Of a DNA stretch of 64,000 nucleotides, positions 49,501 to 61,500 are shown piece after piece. The DNA comes from Phycisphaerae bacterium (GTDB taxonomy: Bacteria; Planctomycetota; Phycisphaerae; Sedimentisphaerales; Anaerohalosphaeraceae), in assembly GCA_014859965.1 (NCBI GenBank), contig JACZKQ010000074.1, positions 62,001 through 126,000 on the forward strand, written 5' to 3'. Position 1 is the stretch's first letter; every line of letters begins with the position of its first letter. The translations under genes and the position numbers were made by a program. The notes below the pieces were generated by a model, which was not told where the DNA came from, made no database searches, and saw nothing but the letters and a program-made list of their open reading frames with translations.

Positions 49501-52500
49501 CTGGAGGTGGAGATCGCCGCCTTCCTCGATGGCGAGCCCCTGAACAACGCTGCGGTGACGCCGTTCTACGCCGAAGGCAAGCTGCTGTTCTTCATCCTCA
49601 GCGTCGAGGATATAGATCGTGACGAGGGCCGCGCGGGCTTCCAGCCCAGCGGCGTGTTCGGGTTCCTCGAACTGGATATCATGGGCGATGCCCAAACGGG
49701 CCGCATGACTCTGAATCACCTGATTTCCTCGCCGATCACCGATGTGTTCGACATTAACTTCGGAATCGAGGCCACGCTCAACCTGACCATGACCCTCGAT
49801 ATCGGCGGTGTCGGCTTGCCGCGGCTTAAGGCGGACTTCGTGGCCGACTGGGCATGGGACCTCGACAATGGGGCAGGCGAACCCGAGTTCGGTCTATACA
49901 ATCTGCGGATCGAGATAGGTACATTTATCACCGATGTGCTGAAGCCGATCACGGACAGGATCAGCGATATCCTTTCGCCGTTTAAGCCCATCGTGGATGT
50001 TCTGCTGACGGATATTGACGGTCTGGGCACTTTTGTCGATCCGCCGAACCTGCTTGGCTTGATCAATCTGATCGCCCGTACTCTTGGCTATTCCGAATTA
50101 CCCGAATCGTTTTTCTATGCCGTCAAGAGCATCATCGATATCGCGTTGGAGGTCGATTCGATGATCGGCACGGATGGCGAAATCCTCCTCGGCGATATTC
50201 TGGGGCTCGGCACAAACAACGTGACCGCCCGGCAGGCACAGAGTTCCCTGCCGTCGCAGTTGCAGTCGTTTATGGACCGGATTACTTCCGAGAGCACCGG
50301 CCAGCGCGCCTCGACGGGCGTTCAGAGCGGGGGCTCATCCACCGACCGGGGCGGCTTCAAAATTGTCGACTACATCCTCGACATCAGCAACTGGATGAAG
50401 CTGATCACCGGCGGCGATGCGATCCTCTTCACCTATGAAATGCCCTACCTCGAATACGAACTGAACTTCCGCCAGCAGATTGCGTCGATCCCGATCGGGC
50501 CGGTGGTGCTGAACCTCTACGCGGTCGGCGGATTCAGTATCGGCGCCGACCTCGGTTTTGGCTATGACACGTACGGCATCAAGCGGGCGATTCAGACGGG
50601 CAACTGGTGGGAGGCCTTTGACGGCTTCTACATCGCCGACTGGGGCATAACGAGCGGCGTCGAGAAGGACGAACTGACGTTCGGCATAGAGATCGGTCTG
50701 GAGGCGTCGATCTGGGCGCTGCTCGTCGAGGCAGGCCTCGGCGGGGTAGTCGGCTTTGAAGCGGGGCTGGACCTGCAGGACATCAACGACGACGGCCGCA
50801 TCCGCATATCCGAGTTGATCACCATGTGGAATTATACGGGCAACGACGCCCCCGGCGGCCTGCTGAATATCATCAACCTGCACGGCCGCGTGTATTTCGA
50901 AGCGTACGTCTTTGTCGATGTGGGTATCTCCATCCCGTTCGTCGGCAAGATCATGTCGCGGGTCGTGGATTGGACCATTTTTGACATCACATTGGCGGAG
51001 TGGGAATATAATGCACCCAAGGTGCAGCCCGTGCTCGCGCACGCCGACGGCGATACACTGATCCTTCATACCGGCAAACGCGCGGGCGAGCGAGAGTACT
51101 TGGACACTCAGGACGGCGGCGAACATTTCACGCTGACAGGCAATGCGAGTTCCATCAATGTTGCCTATGGCGACTGGAACTGGACCTATACCGGCAGTTT
51201 TACGAAGGTCATCGCCGACGGCGGGGCGGGTAATGACGTGTTCGACGCGTCCGGCCTGTCGGGTGTTGCCGTCGAGTTTGACGGCGGGCCTGGGGACGAT
51301 CGCCTGACGGCCGGGTCGGGTGCAGCGGCCAGATTGATCGGCGGGGTCGGAAACGACACCTTGAATGCGGCCAATGCGATCGGCACTGTTTATATCGATG
51401 GCGGTGACGGCGACGACAAAATTACCGGCGGCAGTTCCGCCTCCGCGACCAACGTTCTTCTCGGCGGTAACGGCGACGACCGCATCACGGGCGGCGATGG
51501 CGACGACTTCATTACGGGCGGCCCGGGCGCCGACTCCCTGACCGGCATGGGAGGGATGGACACTTATTACTTTGGCCCCGGCTTCGGCGAGGACCGGTTC
51601 CGCGATATCGATGGTGATACCATCCTGGATATGAGCGCCGTCGGCGACAACATGACCGTGAATATCTCCGATACGAGCATAAGCATCAGCACCCCGAACG
51701 AGGAGTTGCGCGTCGGACGCTCCAAGGTGACGCATCTGATTCTGGGCACGGGCGTCGATACGATTCTCATATCCAGTCTGCCGGAGCGGACAATGGTCAT
51801 CGAGGACACGGGCGGCGCGAGCACCTACACCTTCACACTGGGCCGCAATTCCTCCAATAAGCAGGACGGCGTGATTTCCATTGTCGACCACGATACGGCA
51901 TTCGATGAAGTCATTCTGCAGAACCTCATCGGCATGCAGATGGACCCGAACCTGCCGGACATCCTCACGATCAATGATCATGAGATCAGGAATGGCCGCG
52001 AGGTCATCCGGTGGACCGACGACGTCGAGAAGTTCACGCTCATATGCCAGGAATCGCAGATCAATGAGCAGGGCGTCACCACCTTCCACCCGCGTGACCT
52101 CACGATCATCTCGACAGTTCCCGGCGGCTCGAACATGGGCGCCAGCGATTTGTATATCTCGGCCCGCAACCTGACGATCCGGCCGGCCGTCAACGGTGGG
52201 GCGATGCATTTTGCGGGCGATAACATCGTCATCGAAGTCGTTGAGGACGTCGTTCTGGATTCGTCGGTACACGCCACCGGCGACTTCGATATCACGGCCG
52301 ACAGCATCGGGTCGCAGTACGGCTCAAGCAATCCGCTGGTCGTCGACAGCGCCGATACGGTGGGAACGATTGACCATGAAATCGACGCCCATGACATGGA
52401 CTGGCACATCCGCGTCAGCAGCCTGTGTGTCAATGTCCAGATCAATGCCATCAATAACGGCCGCCTCAATGTCTACACGGCCAATGAGGCCGCCGAGGCG

Positions 52501-55500
52501 TATATCTCCCTCTACGAAGATATCACGTCCGGTTCCGGCGACAACCGCGACAATCTTGGCGGCGGTACGATGCGGTTCGTCGCTCAGGGCGTCGTCAACC
52601 TCTACGGCGGCATGCGGTTCCTGGGCGCCGGCTCGCACCTGGTCCTGGCCGGCGACAACATCTACAATCACACGTACGCGATGTCCAACAGGATCCAGAC
52701 CACCGTCGGCGGCCTGACCGTCCTCACGCGGACCGAAGGCGTGCTCGCCGGCTCTGAAATCGTCATCGAGGAGACCGACAGTCTCGTCATCTACGGTCTC
52801 ACCGATATCCCCGATTCGCCCAACGCCGCTCCGGTGGGCGTCTCCAGCGCACACGGCATCATCTCCATAACCCTCTTCGGCGTGGATGCACGCCTGACCT
52901 TGGACACCGGCAGCATCATCACCCGCGACCCCGGCAAGGACATCACACTGCGGGCCGACGACTTCGATTTCCTGTCCGGCCCCGTCGAGCGGGATCCCGA
53001 CCCGGACCGCCCCCGCGGCGGAGTCATCGGCACGGGCAAACTGACGATCGTCACATCTCACGCCGAGCACTTCCTCCTCGGAACGGCTGCCGAGCACCCG
53101 ATGGGCAATGACTGGACCTATATCCGCGAGATGTATCCCGCATTTACTGCTTATCCTTGGCACGTCGGCGGCAACTTTACCGGCGAAGGTTCGGACGCCA
53201 CCTATGACGATGACGGCTCGCTCTTTGCAAACACGGTCCACCTGTCCACACGCGATCTGTCGGCAATCAAGGAAGGCTTCACACTCATCACCATCGGCGA
53301 CAACTCGACCTACCGGATGATCTTCGGCGATGCCATGGATGCCCAAATTGTCAAGATGGACGGCCGCCCGCGCGTCCGCGATTCGTCCTTCCGTGACAAC
53401 GTCGTGTTCAATGCCGACCGCATCTTCATCGAGGGCGAAGTCGAGGCCCAGGCCCATTTGGGCGATCCGCTGGTCGTGGTCCAGATGAACACCGAGCGCC
53501 TGCACATCAAGTCCAAGAACATCAACGCCCCATTGGGCGGGATGGATTCCGGCATCACAGGCGACTACCTCGACCTCTTCGGCATCACCCAGCGCATGAT
53601 CGTCGACGGCTGGGTGATCACGAATAACGGTGATATTAAAGTCGATATCCAAGGCGCCGGCGAGACCTATGTATCGCCCATGATGACCGACGTCCTCGAT
53701 AACAGCAAGCGCCTCAACAACTTTATCCAAGGCGTCCAGGGGATCCTCCGCACCAACAAGGACGGCGGCGTCATCGAAATCATCACCCGCAACTCCGTCG
53801 TCCTGGAAGGCCGGTCCTATGTCTATGGCGACAGCGCCCGCATTACCATCCTGCCCGGCACGTTCTTCGAACTGGTCCAGATCGCCGGCGGCATGTACGC
53901 TCCTGGCGACAACAGCCTGATTCATATCGAGGCGCCCGGCGCCGTCTACATCAATGGTGAAATCCTCGCCGGGGCCGAGTGGCGGGGCGGCGTCAAGGTC
54001 AAGGTCGCCGAAGGCGCCGACGTGGTGATCACGACCCCGCACGAACTGCGAATCTATGGAGCGATCACCTCCACGGATGTGATGCAGCTCGAAGGCAGGA
54101 TCGATTGGAACTACAACGACCGCGATGCCGTCGACGCCAGCATTCACCTCACCGGTCAGTTGACCTCGTTGGCGGACAACAGCCTCCTGCGTCTGGAAGG
54201 TCCGGACGACATCATTATCGAAGGCAGCATCTTCGTCCGCGGCAAGAATTCCGGCCTGTTGATCGATTCCGGCCAGCGGGTAAAATTCGCGACCTCGTTC
54301 GTCGAAGTGGAAGACGGCATCGACATCTTCGGCCGCGGCCAAACCGCCGACCTCGACCTGCTGGACCAGACGGGCAACCCGCTCGTCAGCAGCGTCCTGG
54401 TCGAGGCCACCGCGGTTATCACCTCATTTCAGAACGGCAGCAACATCAACATCACCGGTGCTTATGACGTGGACATCTTCGGCTCCATCGTTGCCGGCGG
54501 CGCCATCGGTCCGATGGGCGTCACCTGGGCCGGGGTCGATTCGCAGGCCACCATCATCGCTGGCCAGCAGGTCTACCTGGATTCCGGCGTGCTTGCCTCC
54601 GACACCGTAACGCTCATCGGCGGCCTGGCCGGGCCTGACGACCTCAGCCTCGACCCCGCCGGTGTCGACCATCGCATCAGCGTCGTGATCACAACCGCCG
54701 GCGGCATAACCGCAGCGGGCCGCACCTCCGACGGCTCCCATGGCCTGGTCTATATCTATGGGGAATCCGGCGTCGAAATGATGGGCCACATCTACTCCGG
54801 CGCCAATAAGTCCCTGCTCTTCGACGCCGAAGGCAACCTCATCAAGGAAATCATCGACTGGAGCACCAGCGTCGGCGGCGACGTGATCATCGAATCGCCC
54901 GGCCAGGTTTTCATCGGCGGCTGGGCGGAGAACGAGCGCAACCAGGTCGCACTGGCCGGCGATGTCGACCTATACTTCCAGGACGGCGGCGGTACGCCAT
55001 TGGGCATGATCACTATCACGGCCGCCATGACCGCCGGCAATGATCGCCTCAGCGACCTTATCGCCCAGATCCAGGCTGCGCTCGATCCGGTCTTCGGCGG
55101 GGCAATCAATGTACACGCCCGCGACAATCGTGTGATCTTCTCCGGCGACAACCCGTTTGTGCTCACCGCTTCCTCAGTTAACGTAACCCTTCTGGGGCTG
55201 CCGGGCGGCAATGTTACGGCCAATGAGGTCGTGCCGAACGCCGAATACACGGCGCCGGCGGCCTATGCAGCGGCGGCAGCCGCCCAGCAGGTGACCTTGG
55301 TCGTCAGGAAAGGCAACGGCAGCGCCTGGGGCCAGATCACCTTTACGGTCGCTGCGGGCACGACCTTGCAGGAAGTGGTCAATCAGCTCAATCAGGAACT
55401 GGACAACTCCATCCTGAACGATTTCCGCGTCGCCTCCGATGCCGGCCGGCTGGTGTTCAGCAACGCCTACGACTTCCAACTGGACGCGGCCTCGTCAAAT

Positions 55501-58500
55501 CTCGGCGTCCTTGGCATGACCGACGTCGGCAGCGGCACCGTAGCCTCCACGCGGGCGGCCTCGACATACGAAATTCGCGCCATCAATTCACTCTTCGGCG
55601 AGGTCCTCGTCACAGGCGGATACATCGCGGCCAAGCACGAGATTCATCTGCGAAACGTCGACACCGCTGAGCATCCTTACACTGGCCCCAACATCGGTGT
55701 ACGCATCCAGGGCTCCAGTGAAATCACAACGCACGTCGACTACAGTTTCATCGATATCCAGTCCAAGTATGACGCCGAAATCGAAGGCCACCTGATCGCC
55801 GGCGGTAAGGTGGTCAACACGCGCGACGCCGAAACCGGCGGCTACATCGGCTCGGAGTTGATCGATTTCGGCACGGCCGCCGCCCATACCGAGATTCGGA
55901 TCACCGCCGAACATCAGGTCCGCATCGGAACGACCCTGCGGGCCGGCGGCAAAATACACATCACCGGCGGCGACGACCCCTTCGAGGGCGACCCAAACGA
56001 CATCTTCAACTTCACCGACACCAGCGTCCTGCTCTACGGCTCGTCGCTTCTGGAGACGTGGGGCGAGAACAGCCGTATCATCCTCGACGGCCCGGACGCC
56101 ATCAAGGTTCTCACACCGACCCACTTCGAGGAGATCGAGCCGGACGTCTGGGTCAAGGGCGACCTCGCTCGCATCGTCGCCGAAGGCACGTTCATGCAGC
56201 AGGGCTACCTGCCCGTCGATGTCACGTTCCACATGTGGAAGCGCGTCGGCGATAGCGAGTTCAGCGAATGGATCACCATTCCCGCTATTGACCTGGGCAA
56301 CGATGCGGCGCTGATCGCCTTCATCCAGATGGTCTTTAATGGCAGCACCCACTTCAGCAGCATCGACGACCACTTTGAGATCAGCTACGAAGGCCGCTAC
56401 TTCATGATGACCGCCCACGGCTTCGATTTCGCCATTCTGGCGGATTCGAACAACATCGACCTCCTGGGCCTGGCGCCCGTGACCAGTTCCGTAAAGTACT
56501 ACCCGCAAGCGCGACTCGTTGCGGACGTGCCTTTGCCGACAACGGGCCAGCTCGTCGCCGATGTCACCCTCGACATCCGGATGGTCAACCTGATGGGCGG
56601 CACAATCACCGGTTCCGTGACAATCACCGCCGCCTCGACGGCGACCAACGCCACGCTTGCCGATCTCATCGCCGACATCAACGCGGCCCTGGACGCCGGC
56701 GCATTTGCACCCATTGATGCAGTCCTCTCCGACGGCAAACTGATGCTGACCAGCCTCGGTTATGAGTTTGAGGTTCTGGATACCAGCCGACACATTAATC
56801 TGTTAGGCCTCCGAGGCGTCTGGGAGACCATCGAGTACCGCGAATTGTCCGAACTGTTAGCCTCGGGCGCCGTGCCGACCACCGGTCAACTGGTGCGTGA
56901 CGTCGTCCTTGTGATCCGGATTGACGAAGTGGACTTGGACGATATTTTGCTCGGCGCCGTCACGATCACGGCGGCGAGCACGTCGGACAATGCCACGCTC
57001 GTTGACCTGATTGCGGATATAAACGCCGCCTTGGATACCGCGGAAGTTCCCCGTTACACAGGCACGCACTTCGGCGATTACATCCATGCAGAAAACAGGG
57101 CCGGCACGCTGGTTCTGATCGGCACCCACGACTTCAAGGTCAAGAGCGCTTCGCGGAACGCGGCGCTGCTTGGCCTGACAAGGGGCGTGGACCTGAACGC
57201 GTCCTATGTGTTGTTCGACGCCTATGTGCGGGCGCAGGCGGCGCCGACCTCACCGGTGCTGTCCGTCCCGGTGACGCTGCAAATTGCCATCACCGACACG
57301 GCCGGCGTTCGCGACATCTCGGCAGTGGTCGCCGTCGATGCCGCCAACGGCACGTTGAGCGACCTCGCCGAGGATGTCAACGCCGCACTGCTCTTGGCAG
57401 GCGCCGGCGACATTATCGTAAGCGTCGACGGCGGACGCCTCGTCTTCCGCAGTCTGTACGATTTCACGATCAAGAACACATCCCTTAATGCGGCTCGCCT
57501 GGGTCTCATCGTTGTTGCACTCGGCAATAACGCAACCTCCGTGCGGGCCCCGTCCGTTTACGAAGTGGCCGCCGCCAATCCGCTGCCGTCAATGGGCGTG
57601 CTGGCCGAAGATGTCGTCTTGGAGATCAAAGCGACCGACACCGACGACATCACGACCACCGCTTTCGTGACCATCCTGAGGATCGACTCGCTCGGCAACC
57701 TCTCGGTGGACGATCTCGCCGGGCTCGTCGCCGCCCGGCTTCAGGCCGCCGGCTTCGATATCACCGTCAGCAACGCGAGCGGGCGCCTCCTTTTCGCCAG
57801 TGACACAGTGGATATCGAGATCGCCGCGCATTCAAAGGCCGCCGACTTGCTGGGTCTCTTCAACGTCGCTGCGGGGACGGCCGAACACTCCAGCCGCGCC
57901 CTGTCTGTCTTCGAACTCGTGGCCGACGACAACCTGGTCACCACCGGCATCCTGGCCGACAACATTGCATTCAATGTGGTCATGTCGACCATCGATCCCA
58001 ACGACGACCCGGCCCGCCTGAGCCCGAACCTTTCCATGCCGGACGCGATCACCGGACACAGAGAAAATGTCATCTACGGCACCGTGATTGTCTATCGTGC
58101 CGATACACTGGACAATGCCGCCGCCACCAATGCCGAGTCGCTCAACAATCTCATCGACGACATAAACGCCGCTTTCGTACGCGGCGGCTTCCGCGAGATC
58201 AAGGCCTCCCTGGATGAATCGGGCAGCATTGTCTTTTCCAGCGCAAGGGCGTTCGAACTCGACGTTGAACACACCGTTCTTCGGGCCGAGGCCGAGATCC
58301 CCTCGCCGGTGTTGGATAGCAATGTGAGACTGGACATCCGAATTGAACTGCCGGGTGGCACCTACACGGCATCAGTGGTGATCGCGCGTGACGTGACCAA
58401 CAATTCAAACGAGGACCTGTGGAAAGATATCAGCAGCGCACTTAAATCCCTGCTTCCTGCTGACTGGATTCAGGTGCGCCTCGTCGGCAACTATGTGGAA

Positions 58501-61500
58501 TTCTACAGTCGGTATGGGTTTATGGTCGAGAGGACTTCCGTCAATGCCAACCTGCTGGGGCTTGCAGCGGTGACGTCGGACAGCGATGCGGCGGGAATTC
58601 GACTTGAGCCGGCGAGCAATGCCTTCGTGCCAGGCTTTACAGGCATCCAGGCTGGCGCCCAAATCGCAGTGCGGCCGCCCATCGTGCACCGCGTCACGCC
58701 GGTCAACAGTATGGTCAACGGTGTGCTGTCTGACAACATCGTCCTGCGTCTTTTCATAAACGGCGCCGCGTACGTCGGCACGGTGACCATAGCCGCCGCG
58801 GCAACCGACGGTACCCAAACGGGCACTGCCGCAAATGCCGGCATTGCCGACCTCGTCGACGACATCAACAGGGCACTGAACGCGGCAGCCGTGCCGGACC
58901 ATCCGGGTATGCACTTCGGTGACCTGATTACAGTGCGTGATGAGCGCGGGGTGCTCGTCTTCGTGAGCAGCCATAACTTCACGCTGAACAGTCAGGCCGG
59001 CGACAATCTCGACCAGTTGGGCTTTGCCGTCGGCATGTTCAATTCCACCCTGTCGACCCCGGATTTCGAAGTCCAGGCAAACGTCGATCTGCCCGCCAAC
59101 GGCATTCTGACCGCCGATGTCGCGCTGGTTGTCGCCATTGACAACGGCGCAGGCGGCCTCTGGACAAGCACAGTACTTGTTGAGCAATCGCAAACGGCCG
59201 CCAATACAGGTCTGAGCGACCTGCTGCTGGACATCGAAAACGCCTTCATTCAAGCCCAGGTTTTCGACGGCACGGTGGCGACAGGGGCATGGGCCAGCCA
59301 GTTCATCACAGTCACATGGCGGGCCGGCCGCCTGGTCCTGGCCTCGTCGCGTCCTTTCACAATTGATGGCGATGCATCGATCAACTCCGCCCAGATCGGA
59401 TTCACGGCCGTGGGTCCCGGCAGCGATGCCGTGGCGGCCCAACCGGCCCCGGCCCACGAACTCGCCCCCTTCGATGTCGCTGCCGGCCGGCGCGTTCCGC
59501 TTCCGGCAAGCCGCGGCCTCGCCCAGGACGTGGTCCTCGATCTCCGTGTGTACGATACGTATCCCAATCCGATCAGCGAGTATACAGTCACGATCAGCGC
59601 GGCGCTTACGGCCGACAATACGAGCATCGCGGATCTGATCAACGACATCAACAGTATGTTGCCCACGAATGTCCGGGCGATGAACGACAACGGCTTCATC
59701 GTCTTCGAGAGCGGCTACAAATTCCAGATCGAATACAAGTCTGTCAATGAGACCCTGTTGGGACTCACCGCAATGCCGCACGGTGAAGACATCGAAGCCA
59801 ACCGCTCCTCGAACAGCGGTGTCCTGACCGAAGACGTCACACTTGTGATATGGGTAAATCTGGGCACACAGAAGATCGTCGGCGAAGTCACGATCGCGGC
59901 CGCCGACACTGCCGACAACAAGATCGGCGGCCGCATCATGGACCTGGTTCTGGATATCCAGACGGCCCTGAACACCGCCAGCTATGTCAATCTCGCCAAT
60001 GAACCCTATACCGACGATTTCGGCAACGACCCTGTGACGGTCGGCGGCGTTGCGGACCCGATCATCAGGGTCAAACTGAAGAACGGCAAAATTCTCTTCA
60101 CCAGCCAATACTACTTCAGAATCCTTGCTGATTTCCCGAACCCGTCCGGCACGGGCTTTCTGGAAAGCGTCAACGCAGCGCTGTTAGGCTTGGATATGGT
60201 GGCTGATGAGACGGATGTCGAATCGTCTCGGCCGTTCAACATCATCGCCGCGGCGGCCGGTTCTGAGGTGATCTTCGGTTCGGTGGGAAACCCGGTCGGG
60301 TCACTCTATATTGCCGGTTCCGTACTCTCGGACCACCAGATTACACTCGTCGAGGGCCCCGACACCGATCTCGACCTCGACTGGTCGGCCCTCCTGCAGA
60401 CGGTCAACGGCCCGATCGTCCTCGACCTCGGCGACAACGGTTTCCTTAAGGGCGACCTTATCGCGGGCGGCAGCCAGGGCGACGTCATCCTTACGGCCCG
60501 AGACACTCTGACGCTCAACGGCCATATTCTGGCCGGCCGCAACGTGCTGATCTCTGCGGGGCACACGGCGACAAGCCCCGGCGCTGACAGCGTAACCATC
60601 AGCCCGACGGCCTGGCTCAGGACGCACAGCCCGTCGGCAATCGCACAACGCATCCGGATCGACGGTTATAACAACGTCATCGTAAACGGCCCCATCGGCT
60701 CGCTCCAGACCGACGACCCGCGCATGGCCGGTGACGTGCTCATCGATTCACAAAATGGCGACATCGTCGTCACCCGCGAAAGCGGCTGGATCGAAACTGC
60801 CGGCCGCATCGTACTCACCGCCGAAGACATCGCCATAGACGGCGTCATTAAGAACGCCGCGGCAAGCGCACCGGCGCCCGCAGGCGAACCGCTGCCCGAG
60901 CACTACGAAGTGGTCATCAGCCCCTCGGCCACGCTCACGCTCACCGGTGATGTCGACGCGGTCGGCTCAATCCTGATCAGCGTCCCCACCGATTTCACGC
61001 TCGTCGGCCAGATCGAAGCGGGCGGCATGGAGACGTTCCACTTCATCACCGAGGAACGCGGGTTCCTGAACGGCGGCCATGAGCGTGTGCGGATCGTCGC
61101 TCCCAACATCGCCATCAACGGCGGCACGGGCGTCGAAGGAGCCGACGGCACGGATGCCGACACATCACCGTATCTGAGTGAAGGCCAGACCTACCTGCAC
61201 GGGGCATCAGTCGTGGCGTCCGGCCTCGTCCAGCTTGTGACACCCGGCGGCATCGACATCAGCTCGGCAAGCACCGTCGTAGTGCGGCACGACAACGGTC
61301 TCATCGAACTCGACGCCCCGTATGTGGATATCCTGGGCGCCCTTTATGCCGGCGCCGATCCCAACCGCGTTCAGATGGGCGAACTGCCCGGCTTCACCTG
61401 GAGAGGCGAGCAGGCCCGCATTCTGATCACCGCCGACCAGATCGTCACCATCGGCGGCGACGACCAGGCAACCGATCTGGACGTCGTCAACGGCGACGCC

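Noticed and set aside
50335-54342. Two long minus-strand reading frames (645 and 672 codons) opposite the giant gene
   Set aside because: They are antisense shadows of a GC-rich frame. Their protein composition is rich in Asp, Val, Gly and Ala without domains, and no ribosome-binding sites were seen. Similar shadows occur throughout the giant gene.
58405-60108. A 567-codon minus-strand frame
   Set aside because: It mirrors the flagellin-IN-like domains in the opposite strand and shows no recognisable motif; the plus-strand frame is clearly the coding one.
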